A stretch of 38,957 bases of DNA, taken from contig CAKUCW010000027.1 of NCBI GenBank assembly GCA_934643825.1, forward strand, positions 1 through 38,957, read 5' to 3'. This DNA is from an uncultured Clostridia bacterium (GTDB lineage: Bacteria > Bacillota > Clostridia > Christensenellales > Aristaeellaceae). Positions 1-7,945 of this stretch are shown here, piece by piece (position 1 is the first letter of the stretch; every line of letters starts with the position of its first letter). The translations under genes were made by a program, and so were the position numbers. The notes below the pieces were generated by a model that was not told the origin of the DNA, did not search any database, and worked only from the letters and a program-made list of their open reading frames with translations.

Positions 1-340
1 TCTTCCGCTTCGCGGCGGTTATAAGAGGGGTTAGCGGAATCAGGGGATGCTTCGCTTCCTGATTCTCGTTTTTTAGGTATGCTTCGCAATGGGGGACGAT
101 TGGGACTTTGCCCCAAGCCCCACTGAGGGACATCATCCCTCAGACTCCCGTCTCCGCTTCGCGGCGGTTATAAGAGGCGTTGGCGGAATCAGGGGACGCT
201 TCGCTTCCTGATTCTCGTTTTTAGGTATGCTTCGCAATGGGGGACGATTGGGGCTTTGCCCCAAGCCCCACTGAGGGACGAAGTCCCTCAGACTCCCATC
301 TTCCGCTTCGCGGCGGTTTTAAGAAGGATTTCAAAGAAGA
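1..340. repeat. Family A hairpin-mosaic repeat, two tandem 149-bp units
   Basis: This gene-free stretch holds two near-identical units with a period of 149 bp: the TCCGCTTCGCGG module starts at 4, 153 and 302. Each unit is a chain of short inverted repeats: GAATCAGG with CCTGATTC, GGGGC-ttt-GCCCC, a third stem (GAGGGA-tcat form in one unit, GAGGGAC-gaa-GTCCCTC in the other), and CCGC-ttc-GCGG. The same modules recur at seven other intergenic sites in this window. I see no convincing promoter inside; the transcript for the first gene probably enters from here or from upstream of the window. Confidence 0.85.
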
Positions 341-368
341 AATTGAACAACAGAAAGGGTAGAGAACC

Positions 369-1190
369 ATGGACATGAGCTATTATCAGATTTCCGCCGA
401 GGAACTCGGCAAGAACGCCAAAGTACCGCTTTTGAAGCTGGGTGATTCCGGCGAAGTATTCTACGAGCTGGCAATGGAAATGGTGAACGAAATCGAGAAG
501 AACAACGCGGCAGGTCGTCGCACGGTATTCATCTGCCCGGTCGGGCCGGTGGGTCAATATCCCATTTTTGTCCGTCTGGTCAACGAGCGCAAGCTGAGCC
601 TGAAGAACAGCTGGTTCATCAACATGGACGAATATCTGACCGACGACGAGGAATGGATCGACGAGAGCAGCCCGCTATCCTTCCACGGCTTCATGAACCG
701 CACGGTATACAGCAAGATTGATCCAGAGCTGGTCATGCCGGAAGAGCAGCGCATTTTCCCCGACCCGCACGATCCGGAGCGTATTGCGAAGGTGATCGAC
801 GAGCTGGGCGGCGTGGACATTGCGTTCGGCGGCATCGGCATCAACGGACATCTGGCATTCAACGAAGCGCAGGACGAGCTGACCGCCGACGAGTTTGCGG
901 CGCTGCACACGCGTGTGCTGACGATCAGCCGTGAAACGCGCACGTCTAATGCCATCGGCGACCTGAACGGCGCGATTGACGCGATGCCGAAGAAGGCTGT
1001 GACCATCGGCATGGCGGAGATTCTGGGCGCGAAGAAGATTCGCTTGGGCGTCTTCCGCGACTGGCATCGTTCGGTCATTCGCCAGACTGCCTACGGCGAA
1101 GTGAGTGCGCATTTCCCGGCGACTCTGATTCAGCGCCATCCGGACGCTATGGTTATCGTGAACGCGAACGCTGCGAAGCAGCCGTTCTAA
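369..1190 (+). CDS. NagB/6-phosphogluconolactonase-family sugar-phosphate isomerase or deaminase, variant active site
   Basis: The 273-residue protein has the glucosamine-6-phosphate deaminase fold signature: NMDEYL (Asp87, matching the proton-abstracting Asp72 of E. coli NagB) and a GIGINGHLAFNE block matching GVGNDGHIAFNE. In that block His161 and Glu166 are kept, but the position of the ring-opening Asp141 is Asn159. The usual phosphate loop with a Gly-Gly-Thr core is replaced by CPVGPVGQYP (residues 56-65). The family normally converts glucosamine-6-phosphate to fructose-6-phosphate and ammonia in the cytoplasm. The nagA gene follows 16 nt downstream, which supports an amino-sugar role, but the substitutions mean the exact substrate is uncertain. 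The start is preceded by AAAGGG; an in-frame ATG two codons later is the alternative. Confidence 0.8.
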   Translation: MDMSYYQISAEELGKNAKVPLLKLGDSGEVFYELAMEMVNEIEKNNAAGRRTVFICPVGPVGQYPIFVRLVNERKLSLKNSWFINMDEYLTDDEEWIDESSPLSFHGFMNRTVYSKIDPELVMPEEQRIFPDPHDPERIAKVIDELGGVDIAFGGIGINGHLAFNEAQDELTADEFAALHTRVLTISRETRTSNAIGDLNGAIDAMPKKAVTIGMAEILGAKKIRLGVFRDWHRSVIRQTAYGEVSAHFPATLIQRHPDAMVIVNANAAKQPF

Positions 1191-1206
1191 GGAGTGCGGA
1201 TTTTTC

Positions 1207-2358
1207 ATGGACAAACTCTTGATACAGAACGCACGCGTCTATCAGGATGGTCATTTCATCAGCGCGGACGTTCTCTGTGTTGACGCGCTGATTGCGAAGA
1301 TCGGGCAGAATTTGGAAGCGGAGGATGCGCAGGTCATCGACGCGGGCGGCATGCGTCTTATTCCCGGTTTGATCGACGTACACACCCACGGTGCGGCAGG
1401 CGTTGACGTCAACGCCGCAGACGAAGCGGGTTTACGCAAGATTGCGGCGTTTTTTGCGACGCAGGGCGTGACGGCGTTCCACGCCAGCGTACTGACCGAC
1501 ACGCCCGAGACCACCGAGGGGTGTCTGGGCGCGATTGCCAACGTCATGCGCGACCGCGGCAAGGGTGCGCAGCTTCTGGGTGCGCATCTGGAAGGCCCGT
1601 TCCTCGCGAAGGAATACAAGGGCGCGATGCCCGAGCATCTACTCCGCGAAGGCGACGAGAACCTCCTGCGCGATTATCAGAACAAGTTTCCGGGCGTGAT
1701 TCGTTACATCACCGTATCGCCTGAGGTGCCCGGCGTCGTTGACATGATTGGAAAAATCAGTCAGGACGTCGTCGTTGCCATCGGACATTCCGGCGCGGAC
1801 TACGAAACGAGCATGGAAGCGATTCGGCGCGGCGCGCGCTGCATCACGCACACGTTCAACGCGATGCGCCTATTCCACCAGCATCAGCCCGCCATCATGG
1901 GCGCGGCGCTGGAGAGCGACTGCTGGTGCGAAGCGATTTGCGACGGACGCCATCTGCATCCGGGCACAGTGCGCATGCTGCTCAAGTGCAAGGGTTGGGA
2001 TCGCGTGATTGCGATTACCGACAGCATCATGGCGGCGGGTTTGCCGGACGGCAAGTACAAGCTCGGTGTCAACGACGTGGTCGTCGAGGACGGCGACGCG
2101 AAGCTGGCGACGACGGGCGTTCGCGCAGGCAGCACGCTGACCCTTGCGCAGGCGCTGAAAAACATCGTGAAATTCACGGATCATCCCGTGGAGGACGTCA
2201 TCCCGCTGATGACGGTTAACCCCGCCCGTGCGATGCGCATGGACGACCGCAAGGGAAGCATCGAGGTCGGCAAGGATGCGGACATGGTGCTGCTGGACGA
2301 TGACCTGAACATTGCGGCGACGATCGGTCTGGGACGGCTGATTTATCAGGCGGATTAA
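1207..2358 (+). CDS. nagA: N-acetylglucosamine-6-phosphate deacetylase
   Basis: The 383-residue amidohydrolase removes the acetyl group from N-acetylglucosamine-6-phosphate in the cytoplasm. Family marks are in order: PGLIDVHTHG (His59, His61), HLEGPF with metal ligand Glu129, GHSGADYE (His194), THTFNAM (His215), DGRHLHP (His249) and ITDSIMAAG with catalytic Asp272. Length is typical for NagA. A good AAGGAG site lies upstream, and the gap of 16 nt from the NagB-like gene indicates one operon and the canonical order deacetylase then deaminase. The THTFNAM block differs slightly from the common THLYNAM or THLFNAM. Because the partner NagB-like protein is unusual, activity on a related N-acetyl sugar phosphate is possible. 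Confidence 0.88.
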   Translation: MDKLLIQNARVYQDGHFISADVLCVDALIAKIGQNLEAEDAQVIDAGGMRLIPGLIDVHTHGAAGVDVNAADEAGLRKIAAFFATQGVTAFHASVLTDTPETTEGCLGAIANVMRDRGKGAQLLGAHLEGPFLAKEYKGAMPEHLLREGDENLLRDYQNKFPGVIRYITVSPEVPGVVDMIGKISQDVVVAIGHSGADYETSMEAIRRGARCITHTFNAMRLFHQHQPAIMGAALESDCWCEAICDGRHLHPGTVRMLLKCKGWDRVIAITDSIMAAGLPDGKYKLGVNDVVVEDGDAKLATTGVRAGSTLTLAQALKNIVKFTDHPVEDVIPLMTVNPARAMRMDDRKGSIEVGKDADMVLLDDDLNIAATIGLGRLIYQAD

Positions 2359-2401
2359 AAAGGGATGGCGCAATTTCATACTCGCGCACATCCGGATGAT
2401 T

Positions 2402-2410
2402 TGTTATAAT
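2402..2410 (+). promoter_or_regulatory. Extended -10 promoter for the aldolase/TIM/LarA genes
   Basis: TGTTATAAT is a perfect extended -10 (TGnTATAAT) in the 149-nt gap after nagA. No good -35 box is present at 16-18 nt upstream, as expected for extended -10 promoters. The leader downstream contains a GAGGGC/GCCCTC hairpin (about 2458-2475) of family A type. Confidence 0.6.
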
Positions 2411-2507
2411 TGATTTACAATAATAGGGGGAGTGCAGGGCTGCCGTTCAGACCTGCCTGAGGGCTGACCGCCCTCAACGTACCCCGGAAAAAACATGAGG
2501 TGACAGT

Positions 2508-3662
2508 ATGCTTGTACCGATGAGAGCGATTTTGGAAGCGGCGGATCAGTACCGCTATGGTCAGGGCGCGTTCAACATGAACAGCGTCGGGCAGATCGAG
2601 GCGGCGATTCGCATCCATGAACTGCTGCATTCCGGCGCCATTTTGCAGGGCGCGGAAGCATCCAACGCCTTTATGGGCGGCGAACTCGACTTCATGCACG
2701 GCACGATGGAAGCCAAGCGCGTCGGCGCAAAGCGCATCGGCGACGCCGTGCGCAAATACGGCGAGAACAGCCCGGTTCCGATCGCGCTGCATCTGGATCA
2801 TGGCAAGAGCCTCGAGAGCGTCAAGGCGTGCATCGACGGCGGCTATACGTCCGTCATGATCGACGGAAGCAGCCTGCCCTATGAGCAGAACGTCGAGCTG
2901 ACCCGCGAGGTCGTCAAGCTCGCCCATCCCTACGGCGTTTCCGTCGAGGGCGAACTGGGCGTTCTGGCGGGCGTTGAGGATCACGTTTTCTCCGCGACCA
3001 GCACCTACACCAACCCGATTCAGGCGGTTGACTTCTTCAAGAAGACCGGCTGCGACGCGCTTGCCATCAGCTACGGCACCTGCCACGGCGCGAACAAGGG
3101 CAAGGACACCAAGATTCGCCGCGAGATCGCCATTGCGACCAAGGAGTGCATGATGCACGAGGGCATTCACGGCTTCCTCGTCAGCCACGGCTCTTCCACC
3201 GTTCCGCAGGAGTATGTTCAGGATATCAACGCGCTCGGCGGTCAGCTGGAGAATGCGTTCGGCATTGATGTCGCTCAGCTGGTGGACGTCGCGCACTGCG
3301 GCATCAACAAGATCAACGTCGATACGGATATCCGCATGGCATGCACGCGCAATCTGCTCGTGATGTTTGAAGAGCATCCGGAGCTGCGCGAGAGCGCGTC
3401 CATCGGTCAGCTCTACAAGGATCTCAAGAAGAATCCGAAGAACTTCGACCCGCGCAACTACGTCGCCTCCATCATGGACACCATCACGCTCGGCGTTGTG
3501 CCGGATGCGGACGTGGCGAAGGTCGTGCAGTGCATGAAGGACGGCGTCACCGAGTCCATCGCGCCGCTGCTGGTGCAGTTCGGCAGCTACCGCAAGAGCC
3601 ACCTCATCGAGACCGTGACCTGCGAGCAGATGGCAGAGCGTTACAAGAAGGCGGGCATCTGA
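2508..3662 (+). CDS. Class II (zinc) fructose-bisphosphate-type aldolase, long form
   Basis: The 384-residue protein is a class II aldolase, cleaving a ketose-1,6-bisphosphate or similar to dihydroxyacetone phosphate plus an aldehyde. HLDHGKS carries catalytic Asp97 and zinc ligand His98; further zinc ligands are His193 (YGTCHG) and His227 (VSHGSS), the latter beside the GSS phosphate loop; INVDTD (269-274) is the second conserved loop. GatY/KbaY tagatose-bisphosphate aldolases are about 285 residues, so this belongs with longer FbaA-like forms and has an insertion around residues 61-85. The start is set by GAGGTGA eight nt upstream. It lies one base from the TIM-like gene, so the two are co-transcribed. 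The substrate (fructose, tagatose or another bisphosphate) cannot be read from sequence. Confidence 0.85.
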   Translation: MLVPMRAILEAADQYRYGQGAFNMNSVGQIEAAIRIHELLHSGAILQGAEASNAFMGGELDFMHGTMEAKRVGAKRIGDAVRKYGENSPVPIALHLDHGKSLESVKACIDGGYTSVMIDGSSLPYEQNVELTREVVKLAHPYGVSVEGELGVLAGVEDHVFSATSTYTNPIQAVDFFKKTGCDALAISYGTCHGANKGKDTKIRREIAIATKECMMHEGIHGFLVSHGSSTVPQEYVQDINALGGQLENAFGIDVAQLVDVAHCGINKINVDTDIRMACTRNLLVMFEEHPELRESASIGQLYKDLKKNPKNFDPRNYVASIMDTITLGVVPDADVAKVVQCMKDGVTESIAPLLVQFGSYRKSHLIETVTCEQMAERYKKAGI

Positions 3663-3663
3663 T

Positions 3664-4509
3664 ATGAAGCATATTTTTCTGAATCTCAAGCGGTTTGACA
3701 TCAGCCCGGAGAAGGGCGGCGTCAATCGCCTTGCGCCGATGAAGGACTGGGGCGCGGCGATCGTTTCCGGCACGCAGGACGCGCTGGAGGCATATGATCC
3801 CGCCGAGGTCGAATTCGTCATGTACATGCCGGAAGCGCATCTTCTGGGCGCAGCCGCGGCGAAGAAGCCGGGCAGCCCCGTTCAGCTCGGCAGTCAGGGC
3901 GTCTATCGTGCGGATACCGCGGTCGGCGGCAACTTCGGCGCGTTCACGACGAACCGCCCGGCGAACGCCGTGGCGCAGATGGGCTGCCAGGGAACGCTGA
4001 TCGGACATTGCGAAGAGCGCAACGACAAGATGGGCATCCTCGCGGAAGCGGGCGTGACGGGCAAGGCGGCGACGGAAGCCGTGAACCGCATCCTCAATCA
4101 GGAAATCAAGTGTGCGCAGGCGGCAGGGCTTACGGTTCTGTACTGCATCGGCGAAAAGAGCGAGGAGCAGGCGGACTGGGAGAACGTGCTGGGCGCACAG
4201 CTGGACATCGGTCTTGACGGCGTGGACAAGAGCCGCGTGGTCATCGCCTATGAGCCGATCTGGTCGATCGGACCGGGCAAGACGCCTGCGGACAAGCCGT
4301 ATATCACGAAGATTGCGCGTTTTGTCAAGGAGCGCACGGGCGGAATGGACGTCGTCTACGGCGGCGGCTTGAAGCAGGACAACGCAGCGATGCTGGCGTC
4401 GATCGAAGAGATTGACGGCGGTCTGATCGCACTGACGCGTTTTTCCGGCGAGATTGGCTTCTATCCGGACGAGTATCTCGACATCATCCGCCGCTATCTG
4501 GGCAAGTGA
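3664..4509 (+). CDS. Divergent triose-phosphate-isomerase-like protein
   Basis: The 281-residue protein has the TIM barrel active site: Asn7 and Lys9 (NLK in place of NWKMN), His115 and Glu117 in IGHCEER (canonical IGHSERR), and catalytic base Glu197 in AYEPIWSIGPGK. The phosphate loop is YGGGLK instead of YGGS, and the C-terminal phosphate turn is GLIALTRF rather than a GGASL-like sequence. It is about 30 residues longer than a housekeeping TIM. The catalytic machinery is intact, so it is probably an active isomerase, but the altered loops suggest a specialised paralog, as seen for erythrulose-phosphate isomerases. It starts one base after the aldolase stop, so it likely handles an aldolase product. 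Ordinary TIM function remains possible if no second copy exists. Confidence 0.8.
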   Translation: MKHIFLNLKRFDISPEKGGVNRLAPMKDWGAAIVSGTQDALEAYDPAEVEFVMYMPEAHLLGAAAAKKPGSPVQLGSQGVYRADTAVGGNFGAFTTNRPANAVAQMGCQGTLIGHCEERNDKMGILAEAGVTGKAATEAVNRILNQEIKCAQAAGLTVLYCIGEKSEEQADWENVLGAQLDIGLDGVDKSRVVIAYEPIWSIGPGKTPADKPYITKIARFVKERTGGMDVVYGGGLKQDNAAMLASIEEIDGGLIALTRFSGEIGFYPDEYLDIIRRYLGK

Positions 4510-4515
4510 GGGGAG

Positions 4516-4735
4516 GAGGGGACGATTGGGGCGCTGCCCCAAGCCCCGGCAGGGAACTGAGTTCCCTGCACCCTTCACTACGCTATCGCTGCGCGATAGC
4601 TGAGGAAAAGACAGAACTTTGTAGTTTTTCATTGCTTCGCGGTATGCCGCGAAGCGGAGATGGGGTTTGGGGACAAGGTCCCCAAGCAGGTCTGGGCGGC
4701 AGCCCAGCGTAACCCCCGTCCTCCCCCCACGTAAA
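4516..4735. repeat. Family A hairpin-mosaic repeat within the operon
   Basis: The gap between the TIM-like and LarA-like genes is filled by family A modules: GGGGC-gct-GCCCC, CAGGGAAC-tga-GTTCCCTG, CTATCGC-tgc-GCGATAG, GGGGAC-aag-GTCCCC and CTGGGC-ggca-GCCCAG. No T-tract terminator or clear promoter is seen, so the two flanking genes may share a transcript that carries the hairpins. Confidence 0.8.
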
Positions 4736-4746
4736 GGAGAAGAAAG

Positions 4747-6240
4747 ATGAAGCTGGATTTTGAATACGGGCAGGGCACGATGAGTGCGAACCTGCCGGAT
4801 AACACCGATATCTTTATTCCCGGCGAAACCGTGCCGGATCCCGAGTGCCTGCCGCAGGATTGGGACACGCTCTACGCGGAAACGATCAAGAGCATCCGCA
4901 ACCCGATCGGCATGCAGACGCTGACCGAGATGGCGCACAAGGGAAGCACCGTCGTCATCATCATCCCGGACATCGTCAAGGGCGGCAACCAGCCGACCAG
5001 CCACCGCAAGATCGCCATCCGCGCCTGCATCGACGAGCTGTATTCCGCCGGCGTGGAGAAGAAGGATATCCTGCTGCTGTTCTCCAACGGTCTGCACCCG
5101 CGCACCAGCGTGCCGGAGATGAAGACCATCCTCGGCGATGAGCTGTTTAATGAGTTCTATTACGCCGGTCAGATCACCAGCCACGACAGCGAGGATTACG
5201 AGCATCTCGTCGATCTGGGCTATACCAGCCACGGCGACCACGTCATCATGAACAAGTATGTCTATGATGCCGATATCGCCATCCTCATCGGTCATACGCA
5301 GGGCAACCCCTACGGCGGTTACTCCGGCGGCTATAAGCATTGCGCGACCGGCATTTCCCATTGGCGTTCCATCGCTGCGCACCATGTGCCGCAGGTCATG
5401 CACCGTCAGGACTTCGTGCCCGTTTCCACCCACAGCGAGATGCGCAACAAGTTCGATCAGCAGGGCATGTTCATGGAAGAAAAGATGGGCAAGAAGTTCT
5501 TCTGCTGCGACGCCGTGCTGGACAGCAAGAGCCGTCAGATTGCCATCTTCTCCGGCTACGCCAAGGAGATGCAGCCCATTTCCTGGGAAGTTGCGGATAA
5601 GCGCACCTATGTTCACTGGGCAGAGAAGAAGTACGACGTCGTCGTATTCGGCATGCCGACGAACTTCCACTACGGCAACGGCATGGGCACCAACCCGATT
5701 CAGATGATGCAGGCGCTCTCCGCGCAGGTCATCCGCCACAAGCGCATCCTGTCCGATCGCTGCGTGTTCATCGTGTCCAGCATCTGCGACGGCTACTTCC
5801 ACGACGAGCGCTGGCCGTATCTGCGTGAGCTGTATGACATGTTCCAGCACGACTACATGCAGACCCTGCCGGATATGAACCGCTACGGCGAGTATTTCGC
5901 GACGAACGAGGAATACATCCGCAAGTATCGCTTTGCCAATGCGTTCCACCCGTTCCATGGCTTCTCGATGATGTCCTGCGGACACATCGCGGAGATGAAC
6001 ACCAGCGCCATCTACATCGTCGGCGCCCGTGAGCCGGGCATCGCCCGCGGCATGGGACTCAAGACCCGCGCCACGTTTGAAGAAGCGCTGGAAGACGCGA
6101 AGAAGAAGATCGTCGGACCGAACCCGAACATCCTCGCTCTCCCGCGCACGTTCACCACGACGGCTGTTCACCTGTGCATGAAGGATCCGAGCCAGAACAG
6201 CCATAGCCGCGACGGTATCATCCATCCCTGCGGCGGCTAA
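4747..6240 (+). CDS. LarA-family (DUF2088) nickel-pincer racemase/epimerase-like protein
   Basis: The 497-residue protein aligns with lactate racemase LarA, which interconverts 2-hydroxy acids using a nickel-pincer nucleotide. Recognisable blocks are IPDIVKGGNQPT (Asp75, at the D-x-T-R-P site), SNGLHPRT (His117, matching catalytic His108), and a GYTSHG...IGHTQGNPYGGYSGGYK region in which Lys197 matches the cofactor-binding Lys184, followed by AAHH (His212/213, matching nickel ligand His200). The second catalytic histidine, His174, is Asn187 here, and the TRP arginine is not obvious. It is about 70 residues longer than LarA. No larB, larC or larE cofactor genes are in the window. Its place behind sugar genes suggests a sugar-acid substrate, which is inference. 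GGAGAAGAAAG precedes the start. Confidence 0.75.
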   Translation: MKLDFEYGQGTMSANLPDNTDIFIPGETVPDPECLPQDWDTLYAETIKSIRNPIGMQTLTEMAHKGSTVVIIIPDIVKGGNQPTSHRKIAIRACIDELYSAGVEKKDILLLFSNGLHPRTSVPEMKTILGDELFNEFYYAGQITSHDSEDYEHLVDLGYTSHGDHVIMNKYVYDADIAILIGHTQGNPYGGYSGGYKHCATGISHWRSIAAHHVPQVMHRQDFVPVSTHSEMRNKFDQQGMFMEEKMGKKFFCCDAVLDSKSRQIAIFSGYAKEMQPISWEVADKRTYVHWAEKKYDVVVFGMPTNFHYGNGMGTNPIQMMQALSAQVIRHKRILSDRCVFIVSSICDGYFHDERWPYLRELYDMFQHDYMQTLPDMNRYGEYFATNEEYIRKYRFANAFHPFHGFSMMSCGHIAEMNTSAIYIVGAREPGIARGMGLKTRATFEEALEDAKKKIVGPNPNILALPRTFTTTAVHLCMKDPSQNSHSRDGIIHPCGG

Positions 6241-6349
6241 TCAAAGCTATTGTCAAACCGCCGCAAAGCAGGAGAAAAGGCGCGAGGAAATGAGTTCCCC
6301 GCACGGGGCTTTGCGCGGAAAGAGGAATAGAATCATAAATCCATGAAAG

Positions 6350-6392
6350 CGGTTCTGCTTTCGATGAAAAGTCGGAGGCGGAACCGTTTTTT
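6350..6392 (+). terminator. Intrinsic terminator of the LarA-like operon
   Basis: Arms CGGTTCTGC (6350-6358) and GCGGAACCG (6378-6386) pair with one G-U and are followed by TTTTTT. It is about 110 nt after the LarA-like stop. Confidence 0.85.
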
Positions 6393-6475
6393 ATGTATAG
6401 GAAATTGCAGAAAAACGCCCGCGTGAGCCAAGCTCCCGTGTTTTCCGAACTGGGGCGGGAGTCTGAAAAATGAAA
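6387..6475 (+). repeat. Family B repeat, degenerate copy directly after a terminator
   Basis: Starting in the T-tract of the preceding terminator, TATGTATAGGAAATTGC and ACGCCCGCGTGAGC match the start and centre of the family B unit (best copies at 15671-15769 and 30331-30427). The 3' half has diverged; a CTCCCG/CGGGAG hairpin stands in place of the usual GCGGGC-TCA-GCCCGC. The rest of the 6241-6548 gap contains only a terminator and a promoter. Confidence 0.65.
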
Positions 6476-6487
6476 TCTATCAGACAG

Positions 6488-6516
6488 GTGACAGCGCAAG
6501 CAAAATATGATATAAT
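6488..6516 (+). promoter_or_regulatory. Promoter of the DUF2461 gene
   Basis: GTGACA (6488-6493), a 17-nt spacer and a perfect TATAAT (6511-6516) lie 32 nt before the ATG; GAAAGGAG precedes the start. Confidence 0.8.
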
Positions 6517-6548
6517 GAGCTGTTTTTAAAAAACAGAAAGGAGCGTTC

Positions 6549-7343
6549 ATGTTCGAGGGATTTTCACAGGAAGCGCTCGACTTCCTGAACGATATTCGGT
6601 TTAATAACCATCAGCAGTTCTATGAAGCCAATCGGACGCGGTATGAGCAATTCGTCAAGGCGCCGCTGCGGGCGCTGAGCGATGAGCTTGCGCCGGTCGT
6701 GCAGCTCATTGATCCCAAGCTGGATACACAGCCGGGACGGACGATGTCGCGCATCCGCCGCGATACGCGCTATACGAAGGATAAATCCCCGTTTCGGGAT
6801 CACGTCTGGCTGGGGTGGCGCTATCCCGGCGAAGGACGCGCCGAAGGGTTCCACATGTACTGGGGATTCGGCGCGGATTGGCTCGGCTGGGGATGCGGCA
6901 GCTATTACGCGGACAAGCCGATGATGGACGCCCTGCGGCTGGAAATCCGTCGGCATCCCGATGAGGTGCGCAGGGCGGTCATGCCGCTGGAGACGCGCTT
7001 TACGATATACGGCGAGGATTACAAAAAGATTGCTGTTCCGGCAGATGTGCCGGAAGATCTCAAAACGCTGTATATCAAGAAATACGTCGGCTTTGAGCAT
7101 GACGGCACGCAGGAAGAATGGGCACTTTTGCACACGCATAAGATGGTGAACGTCATCACGGAGGATTTATCGAAGATGGCGCCGATGCACCGTCTGATGC
7201 GGCGGATGCGCACGCAGGCTGAGCAGGCGGCGCAGGAGGCTGTCCGCGAGCGTGAAGAGCAGGCGCGTGCCGCGGCATTGCAGGACACGACCGTGAAGCC
7301 GGAAAAGCTTGCGATCCGCACCGCGGAGGAGTTTGAGTTTTAA
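6549..7343 (+). CDS. DUF2461 family protein
   Basis: The 264-residue protein matches the DUF2461 (TIGR02453) family: an N-terminal FSQEALDFLNDIRFNNHQQF block (residues 5-24) of the family's F-L-x-x-L-x-x-N-N type, then SRIRRDTRYTKDKSPFRDH (residues 67-85), and a GFHMYWGF strand. The family is widespread in bacteria and its biochemical role is unknown. The C-terminus (about residues 215-250) is a charged, Glu/Arg/Ala-rich helix that could form a coiled coil. There is no signal peptide or membrane segment. It has its own promoter and a GAAAGGAG site. Because family A repeats follow it, it is probably monocistronic. Confidence 0.85.
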   Translation: MFEGFSQEALDFLNDIRFNNHQQFYEANRTRYEQFVKAPLRALSDELAPVVQLIDPKLDTQPGRTMSRIRRDTRYTKDKSPFRDHVWLGWRYPGEGRAEGFHMYWGFGADWLGWGCGSYYADKPMMDALRLEIRRHPDEVRRAVMPLETRFTIYGEDYKKIAVPADVPEDLKTLYIKKYVGFEHDGTQEEWALLHTHKMVNVITEDLSKMAPMHRLMRRMRTQAEQAAQEAVREREEQARAAALQDTTVKPEKLAIRTAEEFEF

Positions 7344-7351
7344 GGCGAGGA

Positions 7352-7925
7352 CGGCAGAGAACCTTGCTCTCTGCACTCTTCCTTCATGAAACGCCATTTG
7401 CGTTTCAAAACCGGAATGAACCGTAGAAATAACATCATACCCTTTATCGCAAAGCGATAAAGATGTGGGAAATCCAAGAACCTCAGGTTCTTGGCTGGGG
7501 CTTGGGGGATTGGAGCCATGCGCCCGCTGTGCGGGATTCAGCATGGCGGAAATCGCAAGGAGCGCGTGCCCATTTTTCGTGAAACGCCATTTGCGTTTCA
7601 AAACCGGAATGAATCGTAGAAACAACATCATACCCTTTATCGCAAAGCGATAAAGAAGCGGGAAATCCAAAAAACCTCAGGTTCTTGGCAGGGGTTTGGG
7701 GGATTGGAGCCATGCGCCCGCTGTGCGGGATTCGGCATGGCGGAAATCGCAAGGAGCGCGTGCCCATTTTTCGTGAAACGCCATTTGCGTTTCAAAACCG
7801 GAATGAACCGGAGAAACAACATCATACCCTTTATCGCAAAGCGATAAAGATGTGGGAAATCCAAGAACCTCAGGTTCTTGGCAGGGGTTTGGGGACGGAG
7901 TCCCCAACGTACCTTTCGCTTTCCC
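7352..7925. repeat. Family A repeats with a tandem 193-bp unit (about 2.6 copies)
   Basis: The 600-nt gene-free stretch before uppP is made of a tandem repeat whose marker TGAAACGCCATTTGCG starts at 7387, 7580 and 7774 (periods 193 and 194). Each unit contains GAAACGC-catt-GCGTTTC, TTTATCGC-aaa-GCGATAAA, AAGAACC-tca-GGTTCTT and a GCCATGC...GCATGGC inverted repeat. A GCAGAGA/TCTCTGC hairpin sits at 7352-7372 just after the DUF2461 gene. Open frames here continue into uppP only by chance. No clear promoter was found. Confidence 0.85.
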
Positions 7926-7945
7926 CGAAGATAGGAGAAGAAAAG

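Noticed and set aside
2415..6225. Long open frames on the minus strand opposite the aldolase, TIM-like and LarA-like genes (up to 873 codons)
   Set aside because: They are shadows of high-GC codon usage on the opposite strand; they lack ribosome binding sites and family motifs, and the plus-strand genes are clear.
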